Origin: Lucinisca nassula
Taxonomy: Eukaryota > Mollusca > Bivalvia > Lucinida > Lucinidae
Direction: 5' to 3'
Assembly: GCA_963580285.1 (NCBI GenBank)
Contig: OY757015.1
Span: 130,321,688 to 130,385,687 of the forward strand
Length of the DNA: 64,000 nt
Shown in pieces: positions 22,265-33,126 of this stretch (its first letter is position 1; the number at the start of each line of letters is the position of its first letter). The translations under genes and the position numbers were made by a program. Under the pieces are notes generated by a model. The model made no database searches. It was not told the DNA's origin and worked only from the letters and a program-made list of their open reading frames with translations.

Positions 22265-23574
22265 TTAAAATGTTGCGAGATTTGTCAAATTATCACTTAT
22301 TAAATTTAGTGCATTGGTCTGTTCTTTCATTTCTGTTTCTACGGTTTTCTCTAGGCATCTTACAGTTCTGCTATTTCTCTCTAACTCTTCCTTTAACTTC
22401 TTATTTTCTTCTTTCAATGTATCCATCGTGGTGTTGAAATGTTTTTTGGATATGAAATTATTTTCTGCCTGTTGTTTATTTAATTTTACTATCCGACAGT
22501 CATCCCTCATAGGAGGCAGTGTATTTTTTCAATATTTCCTAAACGTTAGTTCATGAGGTTTTCTTCCTCAATTGGTTCAGCACTAGATGGGCCTTGTTTA
22601 GGTGACAGAATCTCCATTTTGTCCTTGCTTCCTGTCTGGCTCGCTATGAGGGGCTTTGAAACATCAGGGGTCTCTGAGGAAGTTAAACTTGAGGCCGGAG
22701 TAGTGCGCTTTGACATTTCTTCTTGTCCAGCAGATCCCTTGGGGAGGTCATTTGTGGTATCATGTAAAACCCCAGGTGATTTGTGGCCCGTCTGTTCCTT
22801 CTCTGTGATTGATAGATCCAGAGACACATCATTCTGATTCTGAGAGGTCTGTGTTAAATCCAGGGGTTTTTCAGTGCTGCTACTCCCATGTGCATGGTTA
22901 GATGGGATAGTCTTCTTTAACGTGGTTTCCAAGTTGGGCCCCAGTAAGCGACTATCAGGTCTGGCAAGACTTCCCGGTGGCCCTGAATACCCCAGCCTTG
23001 CTGCACCTAGAAAAAGTGGCATGATCCCCAGCACAGGCTGGCCGTAAACCTGAACCTGAGGGGAACGCTTTCTGCAGGCATCTCGACTGGGTTGGGATCA
23101 CTCAAAACTGGAGCATCTCTCATCTGGATTGCAGGTCCTACTGGCACCAGTTTAACAGCCTCATATGATGTGGTAACCATAGCTGAAGTTGATGGGACAT
23201 CTTTGTCAGGTGAGATACCCGGCAGTGTGCCTTCTCCCTGACTTGTGGCATGTGGTGACTTGACTGCAACCCAATCACGTATGGCTTTGAGTTCTCCATA
23301 AGGAAACTGGGTGAATCAGGTATTTCCCTGTTGAGTCAAAGAGTCTATTCGCATGCCACCAATAGTTGCTGACGTGATTGTCTAAGTCGCCTCTCTTAGT
23401 ACAATGGAACTTGCATAGTTGGCAGTAGAAGGGTAACTGGTCAGGTCTAAGGTGTGTATTCCTGGTGTGGTTCTCGACCCTCGCCTTCTCGTCTTTGTAT
23501 TCTTTGCCGGTTGCCAGACAGTAGCGGCACTGATAATCTCTGCCACCATTGTGTTTGTTCTTCTGTTCTGACAT
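22265..23574 (-). pseudogene. Decayed C2H2-finger / coiled-coil ORF, probably transposon gag
   Basis: Three minus-strand open pieces lie in order. (1) From a Met at 23574: two finger-like motifs, CRYCLATG...NHTRNTH and CQLCKFHC...NHVSNYWWH (the second is C-x2-C-x12-H-x6-H). (2) 23034-22546: a Pro/Ser/Thr-rich linker of about 160 residues. (3) 22510-22265: a coiled coil (TLKEENKKLKEELERNS). Stops or frameshifts separate the pieces. The order (fingers, disordered linker, coiled coil) and its place among antisense retroelements suggest a gag-like protein, but no protease or polymerase is attached to it. A broken host gene is not excluded. I do not recognise the exact family. Confidence 0.5.
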
Positions 23575-24344
23575 CTTGAGATTACAAATAGACAAAGAAC
23601 GAATCCAATAATGTGAGGAAAAGAGGGACCTTAAGAGACACACCTTAACACCTTGAAGATTTTGGATCTTAATGTTCTGTACTTGGTTCGATTTGGTTAC
23701 TGGGATAGACTGATATGACAATCGGGTCTACAATGTCATACGAACCATGTGCAATCTTGGACCTTAACAAATAGAGACAACCCGAGAGACCAGAAGAAAT
23801 CTGTTTCAAGAAACATAAACATCAGCTGTTTGTCAGTGAATAAAGAAGCATAACACACACGCACACAAGTCAGTAAAGAAAAGAATTTTTTAGTCTATGA
23901 GCTGTTGTTCTCTCTAATTCAATTGGCTGCTATTGTCTTGTAGTTGCGGAGATGTAACATTTGCAGCTTCCACTAACACCAAGTCATCAACATAGCAGTT
24001 CAGGAGCATGCATGTGCTAAAGTGCTTTCTCCTAAGTGGTCGGGTGGTCCTGTCATGAGATCTCAGACTGGTCATGAGGAACTCTGAGCGGCCTTCTAAC
24101 TTAGTGACTGCATCAACCACAAAGTTAAACATGTATAATACCCAATATTCGTAATTGACTGTCGTTGATAATGCAGAATGTTCTCAGTTCTAAAAATCTT
24201 TATTGTTGAAATAGACATTTTTTGTTTTACGCCTGGGCAGGACCTGAAATCTTTACTCTTGTGCTGGTTACATAACTTCGGGTTGATCCTGTTGTATGAC
24301 TGTGATATCTCATTTATCCAACCTGTGATAATCTTAATCTGTAG
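23575..24344. other. Intron 4, unassigned
   Basis: A 72-codon minus-strand frame (24132-23914) contains LLNCYVDDLVLVEAAN. A YVDD string suggests polymerase, but the surroundings do not fit, so it is left unassigned. Confidence 0.35.
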
Positions 24345-24511
24345 TTTCTGGCCATTTTGTGGGAAAGTAACTGTCCTTATGGCCTTCCTTTGTTTAGGTT
24401 TCCATTATGGTCTGGTCGCTTAATGTTTGTATTTCTTTCCCTTTGGTGTCTTTTATGGGTGGAGTAAGTTAATTGTATCAATTCCTGATCTTTGTTTTAC
24501 TTCTACTTTGA
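24345..24511 (+). repeat. Repeat family R, second fragment
   Basis: It shares TTTGTGGGAAAGTAACTGTC, CTTATGGCCTTCCTTTG, GTTTCCATTATGGTCTGG and CCTGATCTTTGTTTTACTT with 63734-63895 in the same orientation. The two diverge after TTCTACTTT. It could be part of an LTR or an unknown element; no coding function is inferred. Confidence 0.6.
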
Positions 24512-24631
24512 TCTGCAGTTTTTGTCTTAATCTGCACTGTCCAGTCTTAATTTGTACCTTCTAGTCTTAGTCTGCACTGTCTAGTCTTAATCTGTACTTT
24601 CTAGTCTTACTCTGTACTTTCTAGTCTTCTC
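24512..24631. repeat. 20-bp minisatellite, ~6 units
   Basis: The unit is close to CTGTACTTTCTAGTCTTAAT, with a strict 20-bp period and base changes between units. It is flush against the end of family R. Confidence 0.85.
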
Positions 24632-24896
24632 TCCGACTGAAATTTCTTTTTGTTTTCTCTACACTGCAATAGAACGGGTTTGAAGGACAATTCAGTGCAT
24701 CAGATAATCACACCAGTTGCTCTTGAACTGTAATTCAAAGTAATTATGATTTTCATTTTATTTAGCAACCTGTTCCTGAGCCCAAAAAGAACAAAGTGTG
24801 CCACTGTAAGTATCGCACGGCCCTGTTAACATGCATTAAAGCAATTTAAAGGGAAGGCTCTAACGGAAATGAAAAAATCCCTTGCATATTACTGTT
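24632..24896. other. Spacer between the two minisatellites
   Basis: Nothing recognised. Confidence 0.4.
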
Positions 24897-25808
24897 CTGT
24901 CTTCTAGTGAGTTCAAATCAGGAAAAAGGTTTCCAGACTGTAGAAGATTCTCTTTTTGTCTTCTGGTGTACTTCCACTAGACAACACTTTCAGAACATAG
25001 CAAATGATATTTACCACTTGTCTTCTGATTTTCTCCGATCAGACCACAGGCTCAAACTGTAATAATAAATATCGTCCGTCTTCTGATGTTCTCCTATTAG
25101 ACCACAGGCTCAGACTGTAATAAAAAATATCTTCTGTCTTCTGATGTCCTCCCATCAGACCACAGGCTCAGACTGTAATAAAAAATCTCTTTTGTCTTTT
25201 GATGTTCTCCCATCAGACCACAGGCTCAGACTGTAATAAAAATACCTTCTGTCTTCTGATGTTCTCCCTTCAGACCACAGGCTCAGACTGTAATAATAAA
25301 TATCTTCTGTCCTCTGATGCTGTCCCACCGGACCACAGACTCAAACTATAATAATAAATATATTCTGTCTTTTGATGTTCTCCAATCAGACCACAGGCCC
25401 CGACTTTAATAAAAAATGTCTTCTGTCTTCTGATGCTGTCCCATCAGACCACAGACTCAAACTGTAATAAAAAAACTCTTCTGTCTTCTGATGCTGCCCC
25501 ATCAGACCACAGACTCAAACTGTAATAATAAATATCTTTTGTTTTCAGACCTCCCATCAGACCACAGGCTCAAAGTGTAATAAAAATATCTTCTGTCTTC
25601 TGATCTCCCATCAGACCACAGACTCAAACTGTAATAAAAATATTTTCTGTCTTCTGATCTCCCATCACACCACAGATTTGGATTGTAATAAACAATCTGT
25701 TTTCTGATGTTCTCCCACCAGACCATAGGTTTGGACTGTAATAAAAACATCTGTTTTCTGATGTTCTCCCACCAGACCACAGGTTTGGACTGAAATAAAA
25801 AATCTGTT
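24897..25808. repeat. 50-59-bp minisatellite, ~16 units
   Basis: Units of the form TCTTCTGATGTTCTCCCATC, AGACCACAGGCTCAGACTG, TAATAAAAAATATCTTCTG. The clearest fourteen run from 25021 to 25808, with two older diverged units before them. Lengths range from about 50 to 59 bp because of small deletions. Most units contain AATAAA on the plus strand. The minus-strand frame at 25849-25502 (repeating WSDGRSEDR) results from three shorter units and is not a gene. Confidence 0.92.
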
Positions 25809-25949
25809 ACTCCAGCGTGGCAGAAAAATAAATCAAACACAATTGACAATCACTTAATCTTAAAACTACTGAGAAAAAATCGGTCTTGAAGATATGGCTT
25901 TTTAGTTCCATTTCTGTGATTCCAGGGTGGCCTTGACTATCTTGGCCCA
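25809..25949. other. Junction of minisatellite and gypsy 3' end
   Basis: No LTR could be recognised here, so the 3' border of the gypsy element is undefined. Confidence 0.4.
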
Positions 25950-27187
25950 CTCCTGGACATTTTCCCATTTGTATGGTTTTTATTTGTTCTGATGCAGTAC
26001 TTGCTGCAGTCCAGACTGTGAAAGCTGGACTTTAAAGTCAAGGTCATTGTACTTCTGTGTTGTTATGCAGGGACCCCTGTACAAGGCCCGTAATTTTGGA
26101 GAAATTCCAGGATTACTAGCCTCTATTTCATCCAACTGTTCTCCTTGAAGATAGGATATATCATTCGTAAGAGGCTACAATTGAATCGCTCAGCTTGGCC
26201 GTTGCATCTGGGGTTTCTCGGTGAGGTCCTTGTTTTCTTGATTTCAAGAACTTTACACAACTCGGCCATAATAGAACTTTCAAAGCATTTTCCTTGGACT
26301 TAATGCAGAGTAAGGGGGCAGCCATATCGTGCTATAACCTCATTGAATAGTTTGTTGGCACACGTTTTGGCGGTCTGATCTGGCACTGTCATGATCTCCA
26401 CCCACTTTGTGTGCAGTGGTCAGTGGCTAACAAAATATACCGATTGCCACATGGTGTAATGGGGAAATGGTCCCAAAAGGTCAGTAGAAATTCTATCTAG
26501 TAGAGCACCAACCTGCATCCTTCCCAAAGGTGCACGGGATTTACGTTGTGGTGGCTTTATGGAGGCTAATACATCACACTTTACTATCCACATGTGAACA
26601 TCCTCCCTAAATTTGTACCAGTAAAACCATTGTAATACTTTGCCTTGGGTCTTCTTTTGACCTAATTGTCCTGATATTAGGGAATTGTGAACTTGTGCCA
26701 AGATTTCCTTTTTAAGCACTTTTGGGACAATGAATTGCAAATTGCAATCAGTTGCATCTTTGCGGTAGAACAACTTGTATAAGCATCCGTTTCGCAAAGT
26801 CAGAGAATCCCATATGCTCCGATAGTGCCGGGTGGCTGAGCTCAGCGCTACCACTTCAGAGTGGGGAGGTATTTCACCTTTGAATATGGCATTCATAATA
26901 GGTGCCAGTTCAGGATCCGTTGATTGCGATCTGTGAATTCTGGCCAAATCTTGATCAGATAGCCATTGATTTAAAGAGGTGCTAGTGGTCTTTGAAGGAC
27001 CCGGGAGAATCTGGCCAATGTATCCCCCAGTCTGTGATCTAGTGTTGACTGCTCGGACACTCTCAGCTTGTTCTGTGTGCTGTTCAGATGCCTGATTGGT
27101 CATTATTCGAGTATCACCTTGCATCTCTTTGTATCGCTTGGTGCACTTTGCACAGGGTCCGCACTTCAATGATTCAAGATTATCCAC
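25950..27187 (-). pseudogene. gypsy integrase
   Basis: The frame 27187-26420 holds CGPCAKCTKRY, the N-terminal zinc-binding region (AQVHNSLISGQLGQKKT, where a second His has been lost, then a damaged CDVLAS region) and the start of the core with ISTDLLGPFP (first catalytic Asp). Other frames continue it to about 25950: WVEIMTVPDQTAKTCAN, FESSIMAELCKVLEIKKTRT and NGQAERFN (the Glu). The second catalytic Asp is lost at a stop near 26300. It cannot be active. Confidence 0.8.
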
Positions 27188-27628
27188 TTCTGAGCAGTCA
27201 CAGTCCCCGGGATCCGGACAACGTTAAGGAAGTCCACATTATCGTGTTTTTCCATTGCGGAATTCAATGCTGAAATCATACGCAGAGAGTATCTCAATCC
27301 ATCCGGCCTTTTGGTTCTTTTAGCCGGAAAAGGTAGGTTAAAGCTTGGTGGTCACTGCGTACTTAAAGTTTCTCCCAAGCAGATACAGTTTGTAGTATTC
27401 AGTGAAATACCTGATAGCAAGTAGCTCTTTATCAGTTATACAGTAATTACTTTCTGATTTATTGAGGGTCCTGCTTCCATAACTAATGACTCTCTCCTTC
27501 CCGTCTTGTATCTGGCTAAGGATACCAGCAACCTGAGTATCACTGGCATCAGTATCTTAAATAAACAAGCCACCATTGTTAATTGGGTAGGCCATTATAT
27601 CCGAGCTGGTTAGTTTTGCTTTTAAAGC
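27188..27628 (-). pseudogene. gypsy RNase H
   Basis: With interruptions, it reads NNGGLFI*DTDASDTQVAGIL (TAA within the motif), ERVISYGSRTLNKSESNYC and TDKELLAIRYFTEYYKLYL. Asp (DTDASD) and Glu (KELLA) positions are recognisable. Two stops in the first 40 codons and frame changes after 27350 make it a relic. Confidence 0.7.
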
Positions 27629-28674
27629 TTAAAAGGACTTCTTGCATTGGTCAGTCCAAACAAAAGGCTGATTCTTATGTGTTAATTGTATCAGTGGTCT
27701 AACCAGGTCACTGTAACCCTTAATGAAACGACGGTAATAACTACCAAGGCCGAGTATTTGCCTAACATGTGTGGGAGTTTTAGGAATAGGCCATGCTTTC
27801 ACCTTTGCTAGATTTTCTGGATTCGGAAGAACTCCCTCTGTAGAGACATTATGTCCTAAAATGTTTACTTGTGTTTGCAACAGCCGACATTTTTCTGGCT
27901 TCAGTTTTAAGCCAGCCTTTTTCTTTCGCGTCAAAACCTCCTCGACTCTATGCATGAGCTCATCAAAATTTGCCCCGTAAACCAGCACATCATCAACATA
28001 TATGAGGCAAGTGTGCCACTAAAGGCCATTCAAAGCTATTTCCATAAGCCTTTGAAAGCAAGCAGGACTATTGGAAATTCCCATTGGCATAGTTACATAT
28101 TCGTATAAGCCAAACTTGGTGCAGAATGCACTTTTGCGTACATCCGATTCGTTTATTGGGACCTGGTGGAAGCCGAATGTAAGATCGAAACTTAACAAGA
28201 ATTTAGCACCTGTAATGTCATCCAAACAGTCATTAACCCTTGGCTTTCTTACAAATGATATTGAGCCTCCATGGTCTAATTTTTCCCGACCGCTTGCTTA
28301 CAAGACATATTGGGCTAGCCCAGGGTGAGGTACTCTTCCTAATGATCCCTTGCTCCTCAAGTTGTTTTAAGACGTTCTCTTCCTCGGCTGCAAAAGCAAC
28401 AGGGATTCTGCGAGGGGCATGTTTTATTGGAGGATGGTCACCTACATCTATTGTGTACTCTATTAAATGTGTGAGGCCAAGGTCAAAATGTTTCTTGGAA
28501 CTTGTTCAAAGTCTGAGCTATCTTGGCCTTCTCGGCCTCTGTTCTGTCGGTACAGGCAGTCCGATAAAGATCTTGAAGGTGCTCAGGCGCTGGTTCTTCA
28601 GCAACCCTTCTCAATCCCGCACGACAGTTTTCGGATGGAGTATGTGTTGTTTCGCATGGAAATGTGGGTTGTGA
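27629..28674 (-). pseudogene. gypsy reverse transcriptase
   Basis: The frame 28225-28019 carries FDLTFGFHQVPI, KSAFCTKFGLYEYVTMPMG and SPACFQRLME. A TAG at 28019-28021 interrupts it, and the same frame goes on with the catalytic YVDD (27989-28000), then KKKAGLKLKPEKCRLLQTQV, LGHNVSTEG and FIKGYSDLVRPLIQLT (the connection to RNase H). The N-terminal part upstream of 28225 is present but frameshifted. Confidence 0.85.
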
Positions 28675-29122
28675 GATTGTAGCTTTAGATGCACAGTGTG
28701 TGGTGATGTATTGGGTTGCAGGGTATGAATTGACATTTCGGAATGTCGGGTAGGTGGATATGTCTTGGGATACTAGATGTGGATTGTTTGTTTTTAGATG
28801 CCCGGTGTGTTAGAACGTTTTGGGATGTTAGGTGTGAATTGTCAGTTTTGGATACCTGGTGTGCTGGTATGTTTTGGGATGCTAGTTTTGAATTGTCATT
28901 TTTCGGATACTTGGTGTGTTGGTATGTTTTGGGATGCCTGGTTTGAATTGCCATTTTCAGATGCTCGGTTTATTGGCGTGTTTTAGGATGCTAGGTGTGG
29001 AAGTGTATTTTCCTAAAAAACTGTGGAAATTTTCATCACATCCTCAGCAGTTCCAATGGCAGTGTCTTGGTTTATTGAGATGTCATTTATGTTGGGTTTG
29101 CAATCTCACTTTATGGGCGCCA

Positions 29123-29700
29123 TTAAAAGACAGCACCGATCTTAAACTCTGGACCTGGTTCTAAGAGAACAGGAGTTTCCTGCTGGTCGTCCCCCTCTAG
29201 CCTGCTGATGAAAACTTCTATTATCTTGCCAGGGATAACAAATCGGTCTGCAGCAGCGATTCTACGAATCTTGGGAGCAGAGCCCACTGTAATGCATGGT
29301 ATTTTCATGCCCATAAACAGTAAAGCACATTCATCATACTGTAAATGAGCCCCACCCATGCTTAAAAGGTCGTGCCCAAATAAACCCTCATCTTCAATAT
29401 TCGCCACTACAATGTCTGCCTTGAATTGGAGACGAGCTAACTCGATAGTGAACTCTGCGGTTCCTTGCGGTTCCTAATCGTGACAGACCCATGGTTTTAG
29501 ATAATACAGGCCTGTTTGACCGCGGAATTGGTTGATAAACTGTTTTGGATATAACAGTTTTAGTCGCCCCTGTATCTTTTCTGCCCTCCAAAAATGCCTC
29601 CAAGTAGAACCCATTACTGCGAACTTTTCCTTTCAATGAAGAGCCCTCGCACATTTTTTCTATTGTTAAAACTGCGGGTGCAGAGCAGTTCCAAAGGTCA
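29123..29700 (-). pseudogene. gypsy protease region
   Basis: The aspartic protease signature DTGAT lies at 29562-29576, followed by KTVISKTVYQPI. The continuation is in the frame 29407-29123 (GLFGHDLLSMGGAHLQYDEC), after a shift near 29400. Retroviral-type proteases use D-S/T-G at the dimer active site, and the DTG here is intact. The region between 28675 and 29123 is a poorly conserved linker, including a 62-bp-scale imperfect repeat (GGTGTG...TTTTGGGATG) at about 28740-28990. Confidence 0.65.
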
Positions 29701-29754
29701 GATAACCCTTCAGTTGATGACGCCTCTATGGATCTTAATACGGAGGTTTTCTGG

Positions 29755-30411
29755 TCAGTTTTGCCCCCTTCCGACGATCTTCTTGAGTGTTGTTTTAGTG
29801 AGCCCGATGAGTCTTTCCCACCATCCTCCATACCATGGGGCCAGCTTTGGAATGAACTGCCATTCTAATCCCATGTTGGCGAAAGTCGTTTTCATGTATG
29901 TAGAGGTGGACAGGAAAGTTGTCGCATTGTCCGACATATTAATATTCGGTAAGGACTTCCGGCTGACAAATCTTCGAAAGGCTTGAAGGAAGGAGTCTGT
30001 CGACATGCTGATGACAACTTCTAAGTGTACAGCTCTGGTAGTGGTACATGTAAATAAGCAAATGTACGCTTTGTCTTCGTTAGCGTTAGGTTGACGTATG
30101 CTCAAAGCGCCGGTGAAGTCAATGCCAGTTACACTAAACCGTGGCTATTCTTCTACTCTAATCTTTGGAAGTGGCGGTGGGTCAGGTGCTCTATATGGTT
30201 TCCCATTGACTCGTCGACATTTGTGGCATGCGTGGACAACGGAGTTGACGACCTGTCTAATAGCAGGTATCCAGAACTGTTGACGAATGTGCGCTACTGC
30301 AGCATTTGAACCAGAATGCTTATGATGCTCATGTGCGTCGCGAACAATCAGTCTGGTCAGTTGCTGTTTCTTTGGCGTCTTCAACGTTGGCATTATAGAT
30401 TCTCCCACCAC
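29755..30411 (-). pseudogene. BEL/Pao integrase
   Basis: It has the N-terminal zinc-binding pattern HEHHKHSGSNAAVAH with CHKCRRVNG, and the core with CTTTRAVHLEVV, SDNATTF (second Asp) and WYGGWWERLIG (Glu). The two open pieces 30411-30145 and 30105-29755 are in different frames; the first Asp lies near the break. It stops at about 29755, where a BEL integrase would continue for a C-terminal domain. Confidence 0.85.
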
Positions 30412-30452
30412 ATCGAATGCAGCCCGACTTATCTAGAAATAGTCGTAGCTGT

Positions 30453-31419
30453 TTAACAAGTGGTAGTCGTGACGTCATGGACTTCAAAAGTTGCAAGATC
30501 GTCTTGAAAAGCGGCTAACTGACAATCGTGCAACAGTTTTCCCTCTGCTTCCTTGATATCGTGTGCAGACAAGATTTCCGTTTTGCGAGCTTGTTTCTGG
30601 ACTCGGCAGTTAGAAATAAATCTCAAGACGTAGGCTGTCACACGTAGTAGGATCGTGTAGCAAATGTACCTATCCACGTTTCTGACGTTCAGTATGTTCG
30701 TTTCGGCTAAACTATTGTTTTCGCACGTGGTCGTCGCGTCACCTTGCAAATGGGCGGTTACTGTAGCGTCGTTCTCAAGTACAGACTGAACGGTGAGGTT
30801 TTCACAACTCCACACTGGCCAAAGGTTACGTTCACAGATTCATGCTGGTCCGAGCTCTCACAGGTCGTTGCTTTTCAGTTGGTCGGCGGATTTCTCGTGT
30901 CAAAAGATCTGCAGGACTGTCGTGTGTTGGGCAGTATTTCCATTTATATGGATTTGTTATCTCGCGAATCTCTGTGACACGTCGGGCAACAAAACGTTTC
31001 AAAGGTTTTGACGTTGAGAGCCAATGCAGGACAATCTGGCTGTCTGACCAAAATGTGATCTCTGTCGTAGGCAAGGATTCTTGTAAATGTTTCGCAAGAC
31101 GGGCTCCAGTAAGAGATGCCATAAGCTCTAGCTGTGGAAGAGACAAAGTCTTCAACGGTGCCACGCGGTTCTTTGCAATAACAAGTATTGTATTGTAATC
31201 GTTACAGATGTATGCTGCAGCTCCGTATGCTCTGATACTTGCATTAACAAAAATGTGCAATGAAATATCGTTGTTTCTGCCTGGAAGTAGTTTTCTGCTC
31301 AACTCCATAGCTGCTATGCTGCTCAAGTCATGTGCAAGTTGACTCCAAGTATCTTGAAAATGGGTCGGCAGCGGAACATCCCAGTCATATTTCAGCTTCC
31401 TTAATTCTTGCAGCAGCAA
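30453..31419 (-). pseudogene. BEL/Pao RNase H and linker
   Basis: Frame 31419-30832: LKYDWDVPLPTHF, SLHIFVNASIRAYGAAAYI, LPQLELMASLTGARLA, FWSDSQIVLHWL and FVARRVTEIRE. The first catalytic position reads Asn (FVNAS) where Asp is usual; Glu (LPQLEL) and Asp (SDSQ) are kept. Frame 30815-30453 is the linker between RNase H and integrase. Confidence 0.82.
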
Positions 31420-31596
31420 ATAGGCGCGAATTGTAACTGGACTGAGTAATCCGTCAGGATAGGAAAGTCGTGTGCAGCAAAAGTGAGCGTGTCTGTTGCT
31501 GGTTCCCAGTGCAACCCTAAGACTTTGTTGACGACCCCGTTATCTAGGACGCCTTCCCATCGCGCTTCTTCTCTCAGGGTGCTGCTGTTTGATGTC

Positions 31597-32480
31597 CTAC
31601 GATCTAAGGTTCATCCCTGCTTCAGACAAAAGACTTCTTGCATCACGAAAGTACTGCAGGGCATCTGATTCTCTCCGAAAGCTAGAAATCACGTTGTCAA
31701 CGTAGAGGCCCCTTTCTATGGCGTGAGAAGTGTCGATATTCTTGTTGAGCTGCAGATGTTTGAGAAGCGTAGCATTCAGCATAAAGGGGGAACAGGTTGT
31801 ACCAGATAATACAGACTTGAAGCGGTATGTAGCAAATTGACTGTTTAGATTTGCTGAATCATAAAGCCATTTTTTTTTTGGGGGGGGGGGTTGGTTTTAC
31901 GGCCCTTTCAAGATTATTTCGGTCATATCGATCCGATCGTTAATCAGAGGTGGGCGAAAACCGGAGTACCCGGAGAAAAACCACCTAACCTTCCGCTGCA
32001 GAACTTGGCGTCTCACATGTGACCCGAGCGAGGCTCGAACCACAGCGGTGAGAGACCTAATTATTAAGAGTCAGCGCTCTTAACCACTAGGCTACGGAGG
32101 CCCGTCATCAAGCCATAGGAATCTCGTAAAATCACGGTCTTTCTCGTGAAGTCCAACGTGCAGGAATTCTTTTTCCATGTCAGTGGTCACTGCAAATGCA
32201 TTACGTCGAAATCTCACTCAGATGCTGGTTAAGTTGTTTATAACTGTAGGTGTTGATTTAAGACAGCCATTAAGGCTAGGGTGGTTTTGAGACTGACGAC
32301 AACTGCAGTCATACACAATTCTGACTGGCGTAGTAGATTAATCTTTCTTGACTGTGCGGTGGGGTATCTAGTGTACTTGCGACGGCGGTTCTTTCTCAAC
32401 AGGCACCTTCTCCATAAAGTCCCGTCTCTCCCGATCCCTGAAGATCATACCTTTGCAGGACTTCTGGTTCCCGATGTAAT
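31597..32480 (-). pseudogene. BEL/Pao reverse transcriptase, split by a SINE
   Basis: The N-terminal part at about 32480-32110 includes RDFMEKVPVE and TPVRIVYDCSCRQS in minus-strand frames. The part after the SINE includes FATYRFKSVLSGTT, then frame 31782-31597 with GLYVDNVISSF (YVDN in place of YxDD) and SEAGMNLRS. A variant YVDN may be a lineage feature of some BEL elements rather than damage. Confidence 0.75.
31871..32104 (-). mobile_element. tRNA-derived SINE with perfect A and B boxes
   Basis: On the minus strand it begins GGGCCTCCGTAGCCTAGTGG. The A box TAGCCTAGTGG is at 32084-32094 and the B box GGTTCGAGCC at 32032-32041. A body with TTTTTCTCCGGGTACTCCGG follows, and it ends in a C/A run (plus-strand T10G10). 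The flanks TCATAAAGCCAT (31859-31870) and TCATCAAGCCAT (32105-32116) are a 12-bp target duplication with one change. It is inserted in the BEL reverse transcriptase. Confidence 0.87.
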
Positions 32481-32487
32481 CGGTTAA

Positions 32488-33028
32488 AGGTGCATTATTG
32501 AGCTATCCGGAAAAAACGCTTCCAAAAATAAAATACATTTTGCCGGTATTTTTCTTTAAAACAATAAAAATGAATGCATTTTATGCAAAAATGCGAACAA
32601 TTATGATGACAGGTAAACGAATTTGAAAGAGATTCCCTAACTAGGTTTCGAACACTAGTTAGATCTATTTTTAGTTCGTGACAAAAATAGAATCTCCATA
32701 TATGACATTATGCGACGTTCATTTTTCGCCTTGTTTGCTTAGGCCATGCCTGAATCGGAAAAAAAAATATGACGCTGAATACCATGCCATAAGTATTGAC
32801 ACCCTGAGACGATACTGTCGCCATGTATGTGTAAAGTGACAGATTTATTTTTAGAACAGAAATTCCGAACACATGTTCAGAGCGAAGGGTAAACAGGAAT
32901 GAAAACGACCATTTTCACAAAGTTCTGAAGCTGTATTTGGTTCCAAAAGTGTACACATGACAAAGGAGTATGCATTGAAGATAAAAAACAGAAAAAAAAT
33001 TTAGACCCGGTAGCTCAATAATGCACCT
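32488..33028. mobile_element. TTAA-flanked MITE, piggyBac-like
   Basis: The ends AGGTGCATTATTGAGCTA and TAGCTCAATAATGCACCT are perfect 18-bp inverted repeats, each flanked by TTAA (32484-32487 and 33029-33032). TTAA duplication is the hallmark of piggyBac. The 541-bp interior has no transposase. It is inserted between the BEL protease and reverse transcriptase. Confidence 0.85.
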
Positions 33029-33126
33029 TTAATGGTACTCCCAGTTCTTTTCAGCGTGATGTCGTAGTTTGACGGCAGGGCTGCATGGTCTTGTTTCCAA
33101 GGTAGTTTTGCATAGTATCTGTCGTC

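Larger units (their letters stand above)
25950..29760 (-). mobile_element. Ty3/gypsy LTR retrotransposon, 5'-truncated and defective
   Basis: Minus-strand order protease, reverse transcriptase, RNase H, integrase, which is the Ty3/gypsy order. No gag and no recognisable LTR pair are present. Many stops and frameshifts break it. Its 5' edge is an abrupt junction at about 29755-29765 with the integrase of a BEL/Pao element. Confidence 0.88.

Noticed and set aside
23914..24132. YVDD string as a second reverse transcriptase
   Set aside because: No other polymerase motif lies nearby and the hydrophobic context does not fit.
25502..25849. 115-codon minus-strand ORF repeating WSDGRSEDR
   Set aside because: By-product of the minisatellite; most units are 56-59 bp and break the frame.
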